NCBI RefSeq assembly: GCF_024508665.1
Contig: NZ_JANINP010000006.1
Coordinates: 920,001-984,000, forward strand
Length of the DNA stretch: 64,000 nt
From: Sphingomonas sp.
GTDB lineage: Bacteria > Pseudomonadota > Alphaproteobacteria > Sphingomonadales > Sphingomonadaceae
Reading direction: 5' to 3'
Below, piece by piece: positions 45,249 through 57,889 of the stretch; positions within the stretch are counted from its first letter, which is position 1, and each line of letters begins with the position of its first letter. A model generated the notes under the pieces. That model saw only the letters and a list, made by a program, of their open reading frames with translations, was not told where the DNA came from and did not search any database. The position numbers and the translations under genes are program-made.

Positions 45249-46404
45249 CCAAGGCTTTCAGGTGATCGTACAAGCCGGCGGTGTTCGCTTCCCAGGTGAA
45301 GCGTTCGGCGCCGGCCCTGACCGTCGCCGGCGGCGTGTGATCGGACAGGACGGCGGCGATGCCGGACGCGAACCCGGCCGGCGTGCGCCCGACGATCCGT
45401 CCGTAGGCGCGTTCGGTGACGACTTCGGGGGCGCCGCCGACATCGGGAATCACCACCGGCACGCCGCAGGCGAGCGCCTCGACCCAGGCATTGGCAAGGC
45501 CCTCATTCTCGGAGGCCAGCGCCATGACATCGGCGGCGGCAAGCAATGCCGCCATATCGCCATGTGGCACTGCGCCAAGCAGCCGGACACGGTCGGTTAG
45601 GCCCAGTGCCGCGATCTTCGCCTCGAGCGCGCCGCGATAACTGCCTTCTCCGGCGATCAGCAGATGCGCGTTGGGCAGCGCCGCGACCGCGTCGATCACG
45701 ATGTCGTGCCCCTTGCGCTCGATCAGCGCTCCGGTCGATACGACCAGCGGACCGCGAATGCCGAATGCCGCCTTGGCTTCGTTGCGGTCGCGCAGGGCAA
45801 ATTGGCCAAGATCGACCCCGGTCCGATGAACGCGGATATGCTCGGCCGGCATGCCCATTGCGACCATGTCGCGCTTCATCGCCTCGGACACGGCGAGCAG
45901 TCCGTCCGCCTGCTTGCCGGCGGCCCGGATCTGGCCGGCGGTCGCGGCGGCGGTACCCCAATGATGCACGTCGCTGCCCCGCGCCTTGATCGAGACGGGG
46001 ACCCCGAATCGCCGGCCGAGCGCTACGGCCGCTGGCCCGTCGGGAAAGAAGAAGGACGCGTCGATCACGTCGAACGCGAACTCGCGCTGCAAATCGGCCA
46101 GCAAGGGCGTCAGAGCGCGGGTGAGGAAATGGGCGTGGAGACGGCCGGCGGTGCCGGGCACCGCCAGAAAGCGCGGACGATAGACGTCGACCCCTTTCCA
46201 TTGTTCGCCCAGGGGTAGCGTCCCCAGCCGGGCGTGGCGCCCACGCAACGCGAGCGGAAAGGGGGGCAGGCCGATCGGCGCCACCACGCGCAACTCGACC
46301 TCGGGGTGCGCGGCAAGCCCGAGCGTCTGGCGCTCGACGAACACCCCGAAATTGCGCCGGGTGGCGTCGGGAAACAGGGTCGAAAGCGTGAGGACGCGCA
46401 GCAT
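45235..46404 (-). CDS. family 4 glycosyltransferase
   Basis: Retaining GT-B glycosyltransferase of 389 residues. LSTLFPDATRRNFGVFVERQ starts the acceptor domain. The donor domain holds STGALIERKGHD, and the nucleotide-sugar motif ENEGLANAWVEALACG carries the two glutamates of the EX7E motif. It probably acts at the inner membrane on a polysaccharide or glycolipid. It lies downstream of a mannose-6-phosphate isomerase gene on the same strand, but 50 bases apart. Confidence 0.88.
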   Translation of the reverse strand: MLRVLTLSTLFPDATRRNFGVFVERQTLGLAAHPEVELRVVAPIGLPPFPLALRGRHARLGTLPLGEQWKGVDVYRPRFLAVPGTAGRLHAHFLTRALTPLLADLQREFAFDVIDASFFFPDGPAAVALGRRFGVPVSIKARGSDVHHWGTAAATAGQIRAAGKQADGLLAVSEAMKRDMVAMGMPAEHIRVHRTGVDLGQFALRDRNEAKAAFGIRGPLVVSTGALIERKGHDIVIDAVAALPNAHLLIAGEGSYRGALEAKIAALGLTDRVRLLGAVPHGDMAALLAAADVMALASENEGLANAWVEALACGVPVVIPDVGGAPEVVTERAYGRIVGRTPAGFASGIAAVLSDHTPPATVRAGAERFTWEANTAGLYDHLKALVTSS

Positions 46405-46454
46405 CCGCCTTTCCTATGCCCCATATGGTTAATGGGTATTTGAGCTTGTTACGT

Positions 46455-47279
46455 TCAAATGCGCTTGGCGCCCGGATAGGCGAACAATAGGTCGCTTCCG
46501 GCTGCCGCAGAGACGTGGGCGGTGCCGCTGACCGTCACGCATTCGCCGGCCCGCCAGGCGACGCCGTCGGCCACGCCCTCCCCCTTGAGCGGGGTAAGCC
46601 AGCCGGTGACGCCGTCGGGCAGGGTGACCGTCCGGTCCCCGCCGGTCCAGCGCTCGAGCACGAACTTCGGCCCCTCGCATAGAATGGTGCGGCCCGGTTC
46701 GACCTCGCCGATGATCGGCTTGGGACGGAACGGATTGGGATCGGCGACCTTCAGTCCGGCGTCGAGATGGAGTTCGCGGTCGCTGCCATAATCATAGAGG
46801 CGATAGGTCAGGTCGACATTCTGCTGGACCTCGACCAGGGTGATGCCGCCGCCGATCGCGTGAACCGTGCCGGCCGGCGAATAGAGAAAGTCGCCGGCCT
46901 TGACCGGCTTCCAGTCGAGCATGTCGACGATCGATCCGTCGAGCGCGCCCTGGCGCAGCTTTTCGCGTGTGGTCGGCTCCTTGGTGCCGAGCGCGATCGT
47001 CGCGCCCGGTTCGGCGTCCAGAATCACCCAGCATTCGTCCTTGCCGCGCGGATAGCCGGCCGCGCGCGCCGCTTCGTCATCGGGATGGTCCTGCACCGAC
47101 AGCCGGTCGCTGGTGAACAGATATTTGATCAAAAGATCGGGCGTCCCCGCGTCCGGAGTCTGGAACCATATCTCGCCAATCGGGTCGCCGCCGGGCGCGG
47201 GATCGCTGAAGCCGGGCCATAAAGTGTGCCGCCCCCACGGCTTTTCGACGCGTTTGGTGGCAAGCAAGGTGGCGGTCAT
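46455..47279 (-). CDS. manA: class I mannose-6-phosphate isomerase
   Basis: Zinc-dependent isomerase of 274 residues, interconverting fructose-6-phosphate and mannose-6-phosphate for GDP-mannose supply. Metal-ligand segments are QDHPDDEAA and GTVHAIGGG. EKPWGRHTLWP at the start and LDWKPVKAGDFLYSPAG are family marks. It is the short alphaproteobacterial form. It may be co-transcribed with the glycosyltransferase downstream. Confidence 0.88.
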   Translation of the reverse strand: MTATLLATKRVEKPWGRHTLWPGFSDPAPGGDPIGEIWFQTPDAGTPDLLIKYLFTSDRLSVQDHPDDEAARAAGYPRGKDECWVILDAEPGATIALGTKEPTTREKLRQGALDGSIVDMLDWKPVKAGDFLYSPAGTVHAIGGGITLVEVQQNVDLTYRLYDYGSDRELHLDAGLKVADPNPFRPKPIIGEVEPGRTILCEGPKFVLERWTGGDRTVTLPDGVTGWLTPLKGEGVADGVAWRAGECVTVSGTAHVSAAAGSDLLFAYPGAKRI

Positions 47280-47422
47280 CGGACAAAGCCCTCCCGGTTA
47301 ACGGTTTTCAGGACGCGAACGCATGGACCCGGCGACTGATCCCGCGCAAGGCCATCGCAACGCGACGGATCGCGTAAAAGGATAGTTTGCGCCCCGCGCG
47401 CGCTGCGCTAAGACCACGCGCC

Positions 47423-48373
47423 ATGCGTATTGCCAAGTCCCGTCCCGTCGCGTTCGCGCTGATCGCTCTCCTCGCTTTGCCAATGGCGGGCTGCGCCGGT
47501 CGCGGCGGCGGTCTGAAGAAGGGCGACGTCCCCTATATCGCGCGCGATGTCGGCACGCTCTACACGCTTGCCAAGACGCGGCTCGATCAGGGTCGCTACA
47601 AGGAAGCGGCGGTGTTGTTCGACGAGGTCGAGCGCCAGCATCCTTACTCGGTCTGGGCGCGCCGCGCGCAGCTGATGAGCGCGTTCAGCTATTACATGGA
47701 CACCGATTACACCCAATCGATCCAATCGGCGCAGCGCTTCCTGGCGGTCCACCCGGGCAACCGCGACGCGCCGTACGCTTATTACCTGGTGGCGCTCGGC
47801 TATTACGAGCAGATCGCCGACGTCACGCGCGACCAGAAGATCACCCAGCAGGCGCTCGACGCGCTGGGCGAGCTGGTCCGCCGCTATCCCAACACCAAAT
47901 ATGCCGCCGACGCCCGGCTCAAGATCGACCTGGTCCGCGATCACCTCGCGGGCAAGGAAATGGAGATCGGCCGTTTCTACGAAACGCGCGGCCAATGGCT
48001 GGCGGCGACGCTGCGTTTCCGTGCGGTGGTCGACGGATACCAGACCACGACCCACGTTCCCGAAGCGCTGATGCGCCTGACCGAAACCTATCTCGCGCTC
48101 GGCGTGCCGGAGGAAGCGCAGAAATCGGCCGCCGTGCTCGGCGCCAATTATCCCGGCACCGACTGGTACAAGCGCGCCTACAAGCTGATGGAAGAGCATC
48201 CCTACAAGCCGGCGGCGCCGCTGGCGGCGGGCGAATTGCCGATCCCGCTCGGCTTCAAAGATGCTCAGCCAGTCGCGCCCGGCACGCCGGGCGTCGCCGC
48301 CAAGGACGAAGGCCGCGGCTCGACCGGGACCAGCAACACCGGCGGCGCGGGTAACGGGCCGATTCCGAAGTAA
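47423..48373 (+). CDS. bamD: outer membrane assembly lipoprotein BamD
   Basis: Lipoprotein of 316 residues in the BAM complex that folds outer-membrane proteins. The lipobox LPMAGC places the lipidated cysteine at residue 24. TPR repeats follow (YTLAKTRLDQGRYKEAAVLFDEVERQHP, AQLMSAFSYYMDTDYTQSI). The C-terminus is a Gly/Thr-rich tail. ATG 47423 fits the signal peptide. It precedes recN and ligA, the usual alphaproteobacterial order. Confidence 0.93.
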   Translation: MRIAKSRPVAFALIALLALPMAGCAGRGGGLKKGDVPYIARDVGTLYTLAKTRLDQGRYKEAAVLFDEVERQHPYSVWARRAQLMSAFSYYMDTDYTQSIQSAQRFLAVHPGNRDAPYAYYLVALGYYEQIADVTRDQKITQQALDALGELVRRYPNTKYAADARLKIDLVRDHLAGKEMEIGRFYETRGQWLAATLRFRAVVDGYQTTTHVPEALMRLTETYLALGVPEEAQKSAAVLGANYPGTDWYKRAYKLMEEHPYKPAAPLAAGELPIPLGFKDAQPVAPGTPGVAAKDEGRGSTGTSNTGGAGNGPIPK

Positions 48374-48384
48374 CCTCGTATTCC

Positions 48385-48535
48385 TCTCCTGCGTGCGGGA
48401 GAGGCTGGGTGAGGGTCTTCTTTCTTCTTCCAGGCGGCTCTTGCCCGAAAAGAAGAAAGAAGACCCTCACCCTCCCACCGCCTGCGGCGGCGGGCCCCTC
48501 CCTCTCCCGCGCGCGGGAGAGGGATGAGAAGCGGG
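48385..48535. repeat. large nested inverted repeat between bamD and recN
   Basis: A perfect 23-base inverted repeat (arms 48407-48429 and 48450-48472, starting GGGTGAGGGTCTTC) with a 20-base loop. It is flanked by CTCTCCTGCGTGCGGGAGAG on the left and CTCTCCCGCGCGCGGGAGAG on the right, which form further hairpins. It is the strongest fold of the CTCTCCC repeat family in the window. Confidence 0.75.
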
Positions 48536-48615
48536 TAATCCGGTTCTCTCCCGCAAACAGGCGAGGGAACAAAACGTGATGACCCGGCATCATTTTTGCC
48601 GCTAAGGATGGCGCG

Positions 48616-50280
48616 ATGCTGACCTCGCTCGCCATTCGGGACGTCGTATTGATCGAAGCGCTCGAGCTCGATTTCGGCGCCGGGCTGGGCGTGCTGACCG
48701 GGGAAACCGGCGCGGGCAAGTCGATCCTGCTCGACGCGCTGGGGCTCGCGCTCGGCGCACGCGCCGATAGCGGGCTGGTCCGCCAGGGGGCGGCGCAAGC
48801 GGTGGTCACCGCCAGTTTCGATACGCCGCACGACGGCGGTCCGATCGCGTCTTTGTTGGCCGAAAATGCGCTCGAGATCGACCCCGGCGAGCCGTTGATC
48901 ATCCGCCGCATCGTCAAGGCCGATGGCGGCAGCCGCGGTTTCGTCAACGATCAGCCGGCATCGGCCGGGCTTCTCCGCGAACTCGCGCAATATCTGGTAG
49001 AGGTGCACGGCCAGCATGACGATCGCGGGCTGCTCAACCCGCGCGGCCACCGCGCCTTGCTCGACGCGTTCGGGCGCTGCCATGCCGGTTTGGTGGCGCA
49101 GGCCTATCGTGCCTGGCGCGATGCCGAGGACGCGTTGGCGGTGGCGCGTGCGGAGATCGACGCCGCGGCGCGCGACCGCGACTATCTCGAGCACGCCGTC
49201 GCCGAGCTGCGCCAACTCGCGCCCGAGCCCGGAGAGGAAGAAACGCTGGCCGAGCGCCGCCGCTCGATGCAGCGCGCGGAGAAGATCGCCGAGGATATGG
49301 CGGCGCTCGACGATTATCTCGCCGGCTCCGACGGCGGCTTGGCCCGGCTGCGCCAGGCGGCGCGCGTACTGGAGCGTGTCGCCGACGCGCATCCTTCGCT
49401 GGCCGAGGCACTGGCCGCACTTGATCGCGCGATCAACGAGGGCGCGCTGGCCGAAGATCAACTCGCGGCCGCGCGCGCCGCGTTGATGTTCGACCCGCGC
49501 TCGCTCGAAGAGGATGAGGCACGGCTGTTCGATCTGCGCGCGATGGCACGCAAGCATCGCGTCCAGCCCGACGAACTGGCGCAGCTCGCCGAGGATATGG
49601 CCTCCAGGCTCGCGACGATCGAGGCGGGAGAGGAAGGGCTCGCCTCGCTCGATCGCAAGGTCGCCGAAACGCGAGCCGCGTATGAGGCCGCGGCCGACGC
49701 GCTGTCCGCCGAACGTCACGCCGCGGCGGCGCGGCTCGACGCGGCGGTGGCGGGCGAACTCGCCCCGCTCAAGCTCGACGCCGCGCGGTTCCGGACGACG
49801 GTCGAAACCCTGCCCGACGAGCAATGGGGACCGGGCGGCAAGGACCGCGTCGAATTCGAGATCGCGACCAATCCCGGCGCGCCGTTCGCACCGCTGACCA
49901 AGATCGCCTCGGGCGGCGAATTGTCGCGCTTCATTCTCGCGCTCAAGGTCAGCCTGGCCGAGGAAGGCGGGGCGGCGACGATGATCTTCGACGAGATCGA
50001 TCGCGGCGTCGGCGGCGCGGTCGCCTCGGCGATCGGCGAGCGGCTCGCGCGATTGGCCGATCGCACGCAATTGCTGGTGGTGACGCACAGCCCGCAAGTC
50101 GCGGCGCGGGGCGGCCAGCATTATTTCATCGCGAAATCGTCCGACGGACTGGTGACGCGGACCGGCGTGATCGCGCTCGACAGCGGTGCGCGGCGCGAGG
50201 AGATCGCGCGGATGCTGTCGGGCGCGACCATCACCGACGAAGCGCGGGCGCAGGCCGAACGCCTGCTCGAAGCGGCATGA
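48616..50280 (+). CDS. recN: DNA repair protein RecN
   Basis: SMC-like ATPase of 554 residues acting in double-strand break repair. Walker A GETGAGKS is at residues 29-36. A coiled-coil middle follows, then the signature IASGGELSRFILALK and Walker B MIFDEIDRGVGG, then VVTHSPQVA. The stop overlaps the next small gene (ATGA). No SOS box is obvious to the eye in the repeat-filled upstream region. Confidence 0.95.
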   Translation: MLTSLAIRDVVLIEALELDFGAGLGVLTGETGAGKSILLDALGLALGARADSGLVRQGAAQAVVTASFDTPHDGGPIASLLAENALEIDPGEPLIIRRIVKADGGSRGFVNDQPASAGLLRELAQYLVEVHGQHDDRGLLNPRGHRALLDAFGRCHAGLVAQAYRAWRDAEDALAVARAEIDAAARDRDYLEHAVAELRQLAPEPGEEETLAERRRSMQRAEKIAEDMAALDDYLAGSDGGLARLRQAARVLERVADAHPSLAEALAALDRAINEGALAEDQLAAARAALMFDPRSLEEDEARLFDLRAMARKHRVQPDELAQLAEDMASRLATIEAGEEGLASLDRKVAETRAAYEAAADALSAERHAAAARLDAAVAGELAPLKLDAARFRTTVETLPDEQWGPGGKDRVEFEIATNPGAPFAPLTKIASGGELSRFILALKVSLAEEGGAATMIFDEIDRGVGGAVASAIGERLARLADRTQLLVVTHSPQVAARGGQHYFIAKSSDGLVTRTGVIALDSGARREEIARMLSGATITDEARAQAERLLEAA

Positions 50281-50600
50281 CGGCAGCACCGCGTCGCTCG
50301 CGCACGGCGGCAACGCTTGCCTGGATCAGCGCGATCCTGTTGCCAATCGGGCTGGTTCCGCTGGCGTGGATGACTGCCTTGGCGGTGGGCTATTGCGAGT
50401 TCGATTGCGGCACGCTCGGCACGCTCGCCATCAACGGGCTGATCGCCGCGTGCGTCGTCCTGGTGCTCGCCTGGCTGTGGTTGGCTGTGGCGATGGTTCG
50501 GCGTCGCGTGACGCGGCTGGTGCTGCTGGCGGCACTGCTGGCGGATTTGATTCTGCTCGTGCTCGGCGCGATCGCGGCCTGGACGTTCGGCGCCCTATGA
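50277..50600 (+). CDS. small membrane protein, three predicted helices
   Basis: Hypothetical 107-residue protein with three hydrophobic segments (about residues 14-38, 48-72 and 80-105) and a basic N-terminus. The ATG overlaps the recN stop (ATGA), and the stop overlaps the next gene, so it is part of the recN operon. I do not recognise a family. Confidence 0.65.
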   Translation: MTAAPRRSRTAATLAWISAILLPIGLVPLAWMTALAVGYCEFDCGTLGTLAINGLIAACVVLVLAWLWLAVAMVRRRVTRLVLLAALLADLILLVLGAIAAWTFGAL

Positions 50601-51156
50601 TGGGGACTGTGATGGGACCGTTCGACCTGATCTTCACCGGCGCGCTGATCGTCGCGACGACAGGAGCGATGACCTGGTTCCCCGACATCCCCGGCGGCAC
50701 CCAAGGGCATCACGAAGCGCTCACCGCGCGGTTCGAAAGGAGTGGCGACGACGGGATCGACGAGCATCCGAGCTATGGCGACGCAGCGGTCGCCTATGTC
50801 GATCGCATCGTCGACCGCCAGCTGACCAAGGCGCGCGGAATTCTGTCGTTCGACGGTCTGATCCTGGCGTTTCTCGGGCTGATCGCGCGCGACAATACCA
50901 AGCTGGACATCGCCAAGGCGCATATGGTGCCGGTGCTGTCGCTGATGGGGTTGCTCGCCGGATCCAGTGCGATCTGCCTTTTCCTGTTTCGCGCGCGTTG
51001 GGGCTATGTCGCCGACCTGCGGACCTTTTCCCGCGAAATGGCCGCCACGCTCGCGCTCACGCGGCAACGTTCGTACTGGATCGAGCGGACGGTGCGGCTG
51101 TCGCTGCTGTCGCTTGGCGGGATCGTCATGCTGGTGATCGCGACGGTGATCGGCGT

Positions 51157-51160
<4 letters not shown>
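50597..51160 (+). CDS. membrane protein of unknown function, possible Pycsar-effector-like fold
   Basis: Hypothetical protein of 187 residues. It has an N-terminal hydrophobic segment (LIFTGALIVATTGAM), a soluble part with YVDRIVDRQLTKARGILSFDGLILAFLGLI, and two more helices near residues 115-135 and 165-187. The helix after RQLTKARGILSFDG loosely recalls DUF5706/PycTM proteins, but the match is weak. Several ATGs are possible (50597, 50600, 50612); I took the one overlapping the previous stop. It is probably translated with the gene before it. Confidence 0.65.
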
Positions 51161-53720
<2,560 letters not shown>

Positions 53721-53871
53721 TGCTTTTTTGCAACGCAACATGGCTTAATCCACAGTTATCTCATCAGCCTCTTGCGTTGTCATTGAACCGAAATATTCAG
53801 TCTCCATGGGCCCACGCGACGGCGAGATAACGCCGCGCTTTTCAGCGACTCGCGCCCAAAAGGGGAATATA

Positions 53872-56436
53872 ATGCGGACTCAATTTCTTATTGGCGTGGC
53901 TGCGGCCGCGATCATGCTTCCGGGCGCTGCCTATGCGCAGTCGACCGGTACGGCGGACTTCGAAGGCGATATCGTCATCACCGCCACCAAGACCAAGGGC
54001 GTCGGCGGAGTCGTGATCCCCGACACGCCGAAGACCAAGGTTCAGCTCGATCAGGCGTTCATCGCACGCCAAACGCCGGGGCAGTCGATCGACGAAATCA
54101 TCAACTCGCTTCCGGGTGTCAGCTTCCAGAGCCAGGACCCGTACGGCTCGTCGGGCGGCCGCCTGACCATTCGCGGCTTCGGTCCGGACCGCATCTCGCA
54201 GACCGTCGACGGCATTCCGCTCAACGATACCGGCAACTATGCGATCTATTCGAACCAGCAGATCGATCCCGAACTGATCGACAGCGTCAACGTCAGCCTG
54301 GGCTCGACCGACGTCGACAGCCCGACCGCCTCGGCTTCCGGTTCGACCGTCAATTACCGCACCATCACGCCGACCGACAAGTTCGGTGTCCGTTTGGTCG
54401 GCTCGATCGGCGATCTCAATTATTTCCGCGTTTTCGGCCTGGTCAACACGGGTACCTTCACCTCGTTCGGTACCAAGGCGTGGTTCTCGGCCACCAGCGC
54501 GACCAACAACGTCCTGTTCAGCAATTTCGGCCAGATCAACAAGAACGCCTATAACTTCAAGATCTACCAGCCGCTGGGCAGCAATGGCGATTTCATTGCG
54601 GTAGCGGGCAACTGGAACGTGAACCGCAACACCAACACGCCCGACTATCCGTTGCGGCTGGATCCGACTCGTGTCGTCGGCAGCGGCACGGGCAATCGTT
54701 TCCCGCGCAATTTCGATGAAGCCTGGCTGCACACTTCGCCTTGCCAGACGGCCGCAGCGCGACCAGGCGTGGCTGATACGCCGAACACCTGCGGCACGCT
54801 GTTCGAGCAGAACGTCAACCCGTCGAACACCGGCAGCCTTCGCTTCAGCTCGCGTTTCACGTTGGCTCACGGATTGGTCCTGACCGTCGATCCGACGATT
54901 CAATATGTCAAGGCGAACGGCGGCCTCTATGGTGTCGTGGGCCGCGAGCAGGCCGGGCCGGCTGGCCGTTATGGCTTCATTGGTGGAACCTACTACACCG
55001 GCGTCGACCTCAATGGCGATGGCGATACGCTTGATCGCGTCGAGCTCGATGGCACCAGCCAGACGATCACGCATCGCTACACGATCCTCAGCTCGCTGCG
55101 TTGGGATATCACCGACACTCAGACATTCCGCCTGACCTATACCCATGATTATGGTCGTCACCGGCAGACGGGTGAACTCGGCAAGCTGCAGGCCAATGGC
55201 CAGCCATTCGACGTCTTCCCGATCAACTCGCCGATCGCAGCAGCGAACGGTGGGCTGATGGAAAAGCGCAATCGCAAGTCTTACGCGGTGCTCGATCAGG
55301 TGTCGGGCGAATATCGTGGCGAATTTGGCGGATTGACCGTGAACCTTGGTGTCCGCGCGCCGTGGTTCAAGCGCAATCTGCACCAGAATTGCTTCACCAC
55401 CAGCGCAAGCGGTTTCGTCGACTGCATCGCCGGCACCAGCGCCGACGTTGCCGCTTATGCGACGGCCAATCCATATTCGTACAACGCGACGACGAATGTG
55501 GTGACCGGTTATCAGGCGCCGCAATTCCGTCAGTTCACCTATAATCGTGTGCTGCCCAGCGCCGGCCTTACCTACAAGCTTGGTGGCGGCCTCTCGGTCT
55601 ATGCCAGCTATTCGAAGGGTCTGCAGGTCCCGGGTACCGATAATCTGTATCAGCAGTTCTACTATCCGGTCGGTGTCGGCACGCCGAAGCCGGAGACGAC
55701 CGACAATTTCGACGCCGGCGTCCGCTATTCGACCAGCAAGGTTCAGGCGTTTGTCGGTGGCTGGTACACCATCTTCACCAACCGCCTGGCCTCGTCGTAC
55801 GATCCCGTGCTGGACCAGACGGTCTATCGCAACCTCGGCAAGGTCGACAAATACGGTGTCGATGCCAGCATCTCGTATCGTCCGATCGAGCAGCTGACGC
55901 TGTACGCATTCGGTTCATACCTGAAGTCGAAGATCAAGGACGATGTGCTGGGCGGCGTCTGCTCTGCGTCGAACGTGACCTACCACACCTTTGGGTGCTC
56001 GACGGCAGGTGCAGACTATTATCTCAGGACTGCTGGCAAGCGTGAGGCGGGTGCGCCAACCTATACGCTGGGCGCGCGTGCGCAGGTCGACGTCGATCCG
56101 TTTGAACTCGGTATGCAGGTGAAGCGGACCGGCCCGCGTTACGTCAACGATCAGAACGTGCCGATCTACAGCTCGATCGACACTGGCAATCCGACGACAA
56201 CCGTCCTTTATGGGGCCAAGACGCCAGCCTACACCGTCGTAGATCTGGATGCCCGCTTGAACCTGGGCTTCCTCGGCCTGAACAAGACGACCTATTTCCA
56301 GGTCAACGTGACCAACTTGTTCAACCAGTTCTATGTCGGCAACCTGGGTAACCCGAACAGCTCGTACACCAGCGTGCCGTTCGCGTATCTCGGTTCGCCG
56401 CGTACGGCGTCGGTTTCGCTGAACGTCCAGTTCTGA
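53872..56436 (+). CDS. TonB-dependent receptor
   Basis: Outer-membrane active-transport barrel of 854 residues. A signal peptide (FLIGVAAAAIMLPGAAYAQ) is followed by a plug domain (IDEIINSLPGVSFQSQDPYG, LTIRGFGPDRISQTVDGIPLND), and the C-terminus ends in Phe (SVSLNVQF) as needed for BAM assembly. AAGGGG precedes ATG 53872. It stands alone after ligA with its own terminator. The ligand is unknown; sphingomonads use many such receptors for sugars and siderophores. Confidence 0.92.
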   Translation: MRTQFLIGVAAAAIMLPGAAYAQSTGTADFEGDIVITATKTKGVGGVVIPDTPKTKVQLDQAFIARQTPGQSIDEIINSLPGVSFQSQDPYGSSGGRLTIRGFGPDRISQTVDGIPLNDTGNYAIYSNQQIDPELIDSVNVSLGSTDVDSPTASASGSTVNYRTITPTDKFGVRLVGSIGDLNYFRVFGLVNTGTFTSFGTKAWFSATSATNNVLFSNFGQINKNAYNFKIYQPLGSNGDFIAVAGNWNVNRNTNTPDYPLRLDPTRVVGSGTGNRFPRNFDEAWLHTSPCQTAAARPGVADTPNTCGTLFEQNVNPSNTGSLRFSSRFTLAHGLVLTVDPTIQYVKANGGLYGVVGREQAGPAGRYGFIGGTYYTGVDLNGDGDTLDRVELDGTSQTITHRYTILSSLRWDITDTQTFRLTYTHDYGRHRQTGELGKLQANGQPFDVFPINSPIAAANGGLMEKRNRKSYAVLDQVSGEYRGEFGGLTVNLGVRAPWFKRNLHQNCFTTSASGFVDCIAGTSADVAAYATANPYSYNATTNVVTGYQAPQFRQFTYNRVLPSAGLTYKLGGGLSVYASYSKGLQVPGTDNLYQQFYYPVGVGTPKPETTDNFDAGVRYSTSKVQAFVGGWYTIFTNRLASSYDPVLDQTVYRNLGKVDKYGVDASISYRPIEQLTLYAFGSYLKSKIKDDVLGGVCSASNVTYHTFGCSTAGADYYLRTAGKREAGAPTYTLGARAQVDVDPFELGMQVKRTGPRYVNDQNVPIYSSIDTGNPTTTVLYGAKTPAYTVVDLDARLNLGFLGLNKTTYFQVNVTNLFNQFYVGNLGNPNSSYTSVPFAYLGSPRTASVSLNVQF

Positions 56437-56462
56437 TCCGACCGGATCGACTGACTAAAGAG

Positions 56463-56501
56463 CGCCGCTCCTGCCCTCGGGCAGGGGCGGCGTTTTCTTT
56501 T
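56463..56501 (+). terminator. intrinsic terminator of TonB receptor
   Basis: A 13-base-pair GC-rich stem (CGCCGCTCCTGCC / GGCAGGGGCGGCG, one G-T pair) with a CTCG loop is followed by TTTTCTTTT, 27 bases after the receptor stop. Confidence 0.85.
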
Positions 56502-56545
56502 GCGGCGAAGTCCGCGCCAAGGGAGATGCGTGCGTTGCCGTCGTA

Positions 56546-57889
56546 TCAGGCTCGGACGGTTCGCAGTCCTAGCCAGCGGGCGATGCCCGACCAACTCTTC
56601 AGCCCGCGCTCGACCAAGAGCACCATCAGCAGCGACACGCCGAACAGCGGCATCGCCACGCCAAGCGCAACGATCGCGGCGATCAGCGCTCCACCAAAAC
56701 GCGGGCGCGAGAGTGGCAAGGGTGCGCCGAGCCGTCCCGACGGACGCCGCCGCCACCACGAGATCGCTCCCGATACGCTCAGTATCATCAGCATCAGCGC
56801 ACCGAGCGTGATCAGCAACTGGTTGGCGATGCCGAACAACTGGCCCTCATGCGTGGCGATGCCATAGCCGACCGCGCGGTCGATCCAGTGGCGCTCGGCG
56901 AAGTCTTTGCGCGCGAGCACGGCTCCGGTCGTACCGTTGACCACCGCCTGCGCGCGCAACGGCCGATCCCCGGCATCGGACGTGACGGTCCAGCCGTGTG
57001 GTTCCTTGCCCGGCGGCGATACCAAAACCGGCGGCGCGAAGTGCAACGCGGTCGCCGCGACGACGGCGCGGTTCAGTTCTCCGGGCCGGACGCCCTGATG
57101 CACCATCGCCATGCCCATATGACCGGCATGCTCGCCGAGCATCGGGTCGTCGGACGCCTTGCGGCCGCCGATCGTCCAGTCGATCGGCCCGTCGAGCGTG
57201 CCGGTTACTGTCCGTATCTCCTTGAAATAGCTGCCCCAGGCCTTGGCCCAGGGCAGGCCGGTGGTAACCACGAACAGCGCGAACAGCGATGCCCAGATTC
57301 CGGTCACCGCATGCAGATCGCGCCAGAGCAACCGGCGGCCGCCGGACAGGCGGGGATAGAGCACACCCGCCAACCCCTTCCTTCCGCGCGGCCACCAGAG
57401 GTAGAGGCCGGTCAGGATCATCACGAGCGTCCAACAGGCGGCGATCTCGACGATATAGCTGCCCCAGGCGCCCGCGAGCAGCTCTCCGTGGAGGTGCGAC
57501 ACGATCTGCATCGGCCGTTCGTCTTCGGTCACTATGGCGAGCGTCGTAAGCCTGTAGGGATCGACATAGACGCGCCGATCCCCACTGTCGGTTCCGACCA
57601 GGACGCGCACGGCTGACCTGTTCGATTGCGGCAGTTCGTATTTGTGCAGCCGCGATCCGGGCACTGCCGCCACCGCCGCCGCGGCGATCGCTTCGGGCGA
57701 AGCGCGTGCCGCGGCAGGCGCGAGCGAGTCGTACGGACGGTCGAGCCATGCCTCTATCTGCGGCCGCCAGGCATAAATGCTGCCGGTGACCGCCAGCCAC
57801 AGCACGAACGGGACGCAGAACAGTCCCGCGTAGAAGTGCCAGCGCCACACGGCGTTGTACCAGCGCGAGCCGGGTAGCCGGACGCTCAC
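56546..57889 (-). CDS. PepSY-associated membrane protein
   Basis: Inner-membrane protein of 447 residues with four or five helices and PepSY domains in the periplasm. WYNAVWRWHFYAGLFCVPFVLWLAVTGS is the typical first helix, and LLWRDLHAVTGIWASLFALFVVTTGLPWAKAWG the repeat. Such proteins often sit beside TonB receptors and may reduce iron or siderophores at the inner membrane. Its start overlaps the receptor stop by ATGA. Confidence 0.88.
   Translation of the reverse strand: MSVRLPGSRWYNAVWRWHFYAGLFCVPFVLWLAVTGSIYAWRPQIEAWLDRPYDSLAPAAARASPEAIAAAAVAAVPGSRLHKYELPQSNRSAVRVLVGTDSGDRRVYVDPYRLTTLAIVTEDERPMQIVSHLHGELLAGAWGSYIVEIAACWTLVMILTGLYLWWPRGRKGLAGVLYPRLSGGRRLLWRDLHAVTGIWASLFALFVVTTGLPWAKAWGSYFKEIRTVTGTLDGPIDWTIGGRKASDDPMLGEHAGHMGMAMVHQGVRPGELNRAVVAATALHFAPPVLVSPPGKEPHGWTVTSDAGDRPLRAQAVVNGTTGAVLARKDFAERHWIDRAVGYGIATHEGQLFGIANQLLITLGALMLMILSVSGAISWWRRRPSGRLGAPLPLSRPRFGGALIAAIVALGVAMPLFGVSLLMVLLVERGLKSWSGIARWLGLRTVRA

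Noticed and set aside
48265..50313. Minus-strand frame of 682 codons opposite recN
   Set aside because: Includes the intergenic inverted repeat and mirrors recN.
53721..53871. DnaA-box-like and AT-richer stretch between ligA and the TonB receptor
   Set aside because: Only a partial match and no cluster of boxes; more simply the promoter region of the receptor gene.
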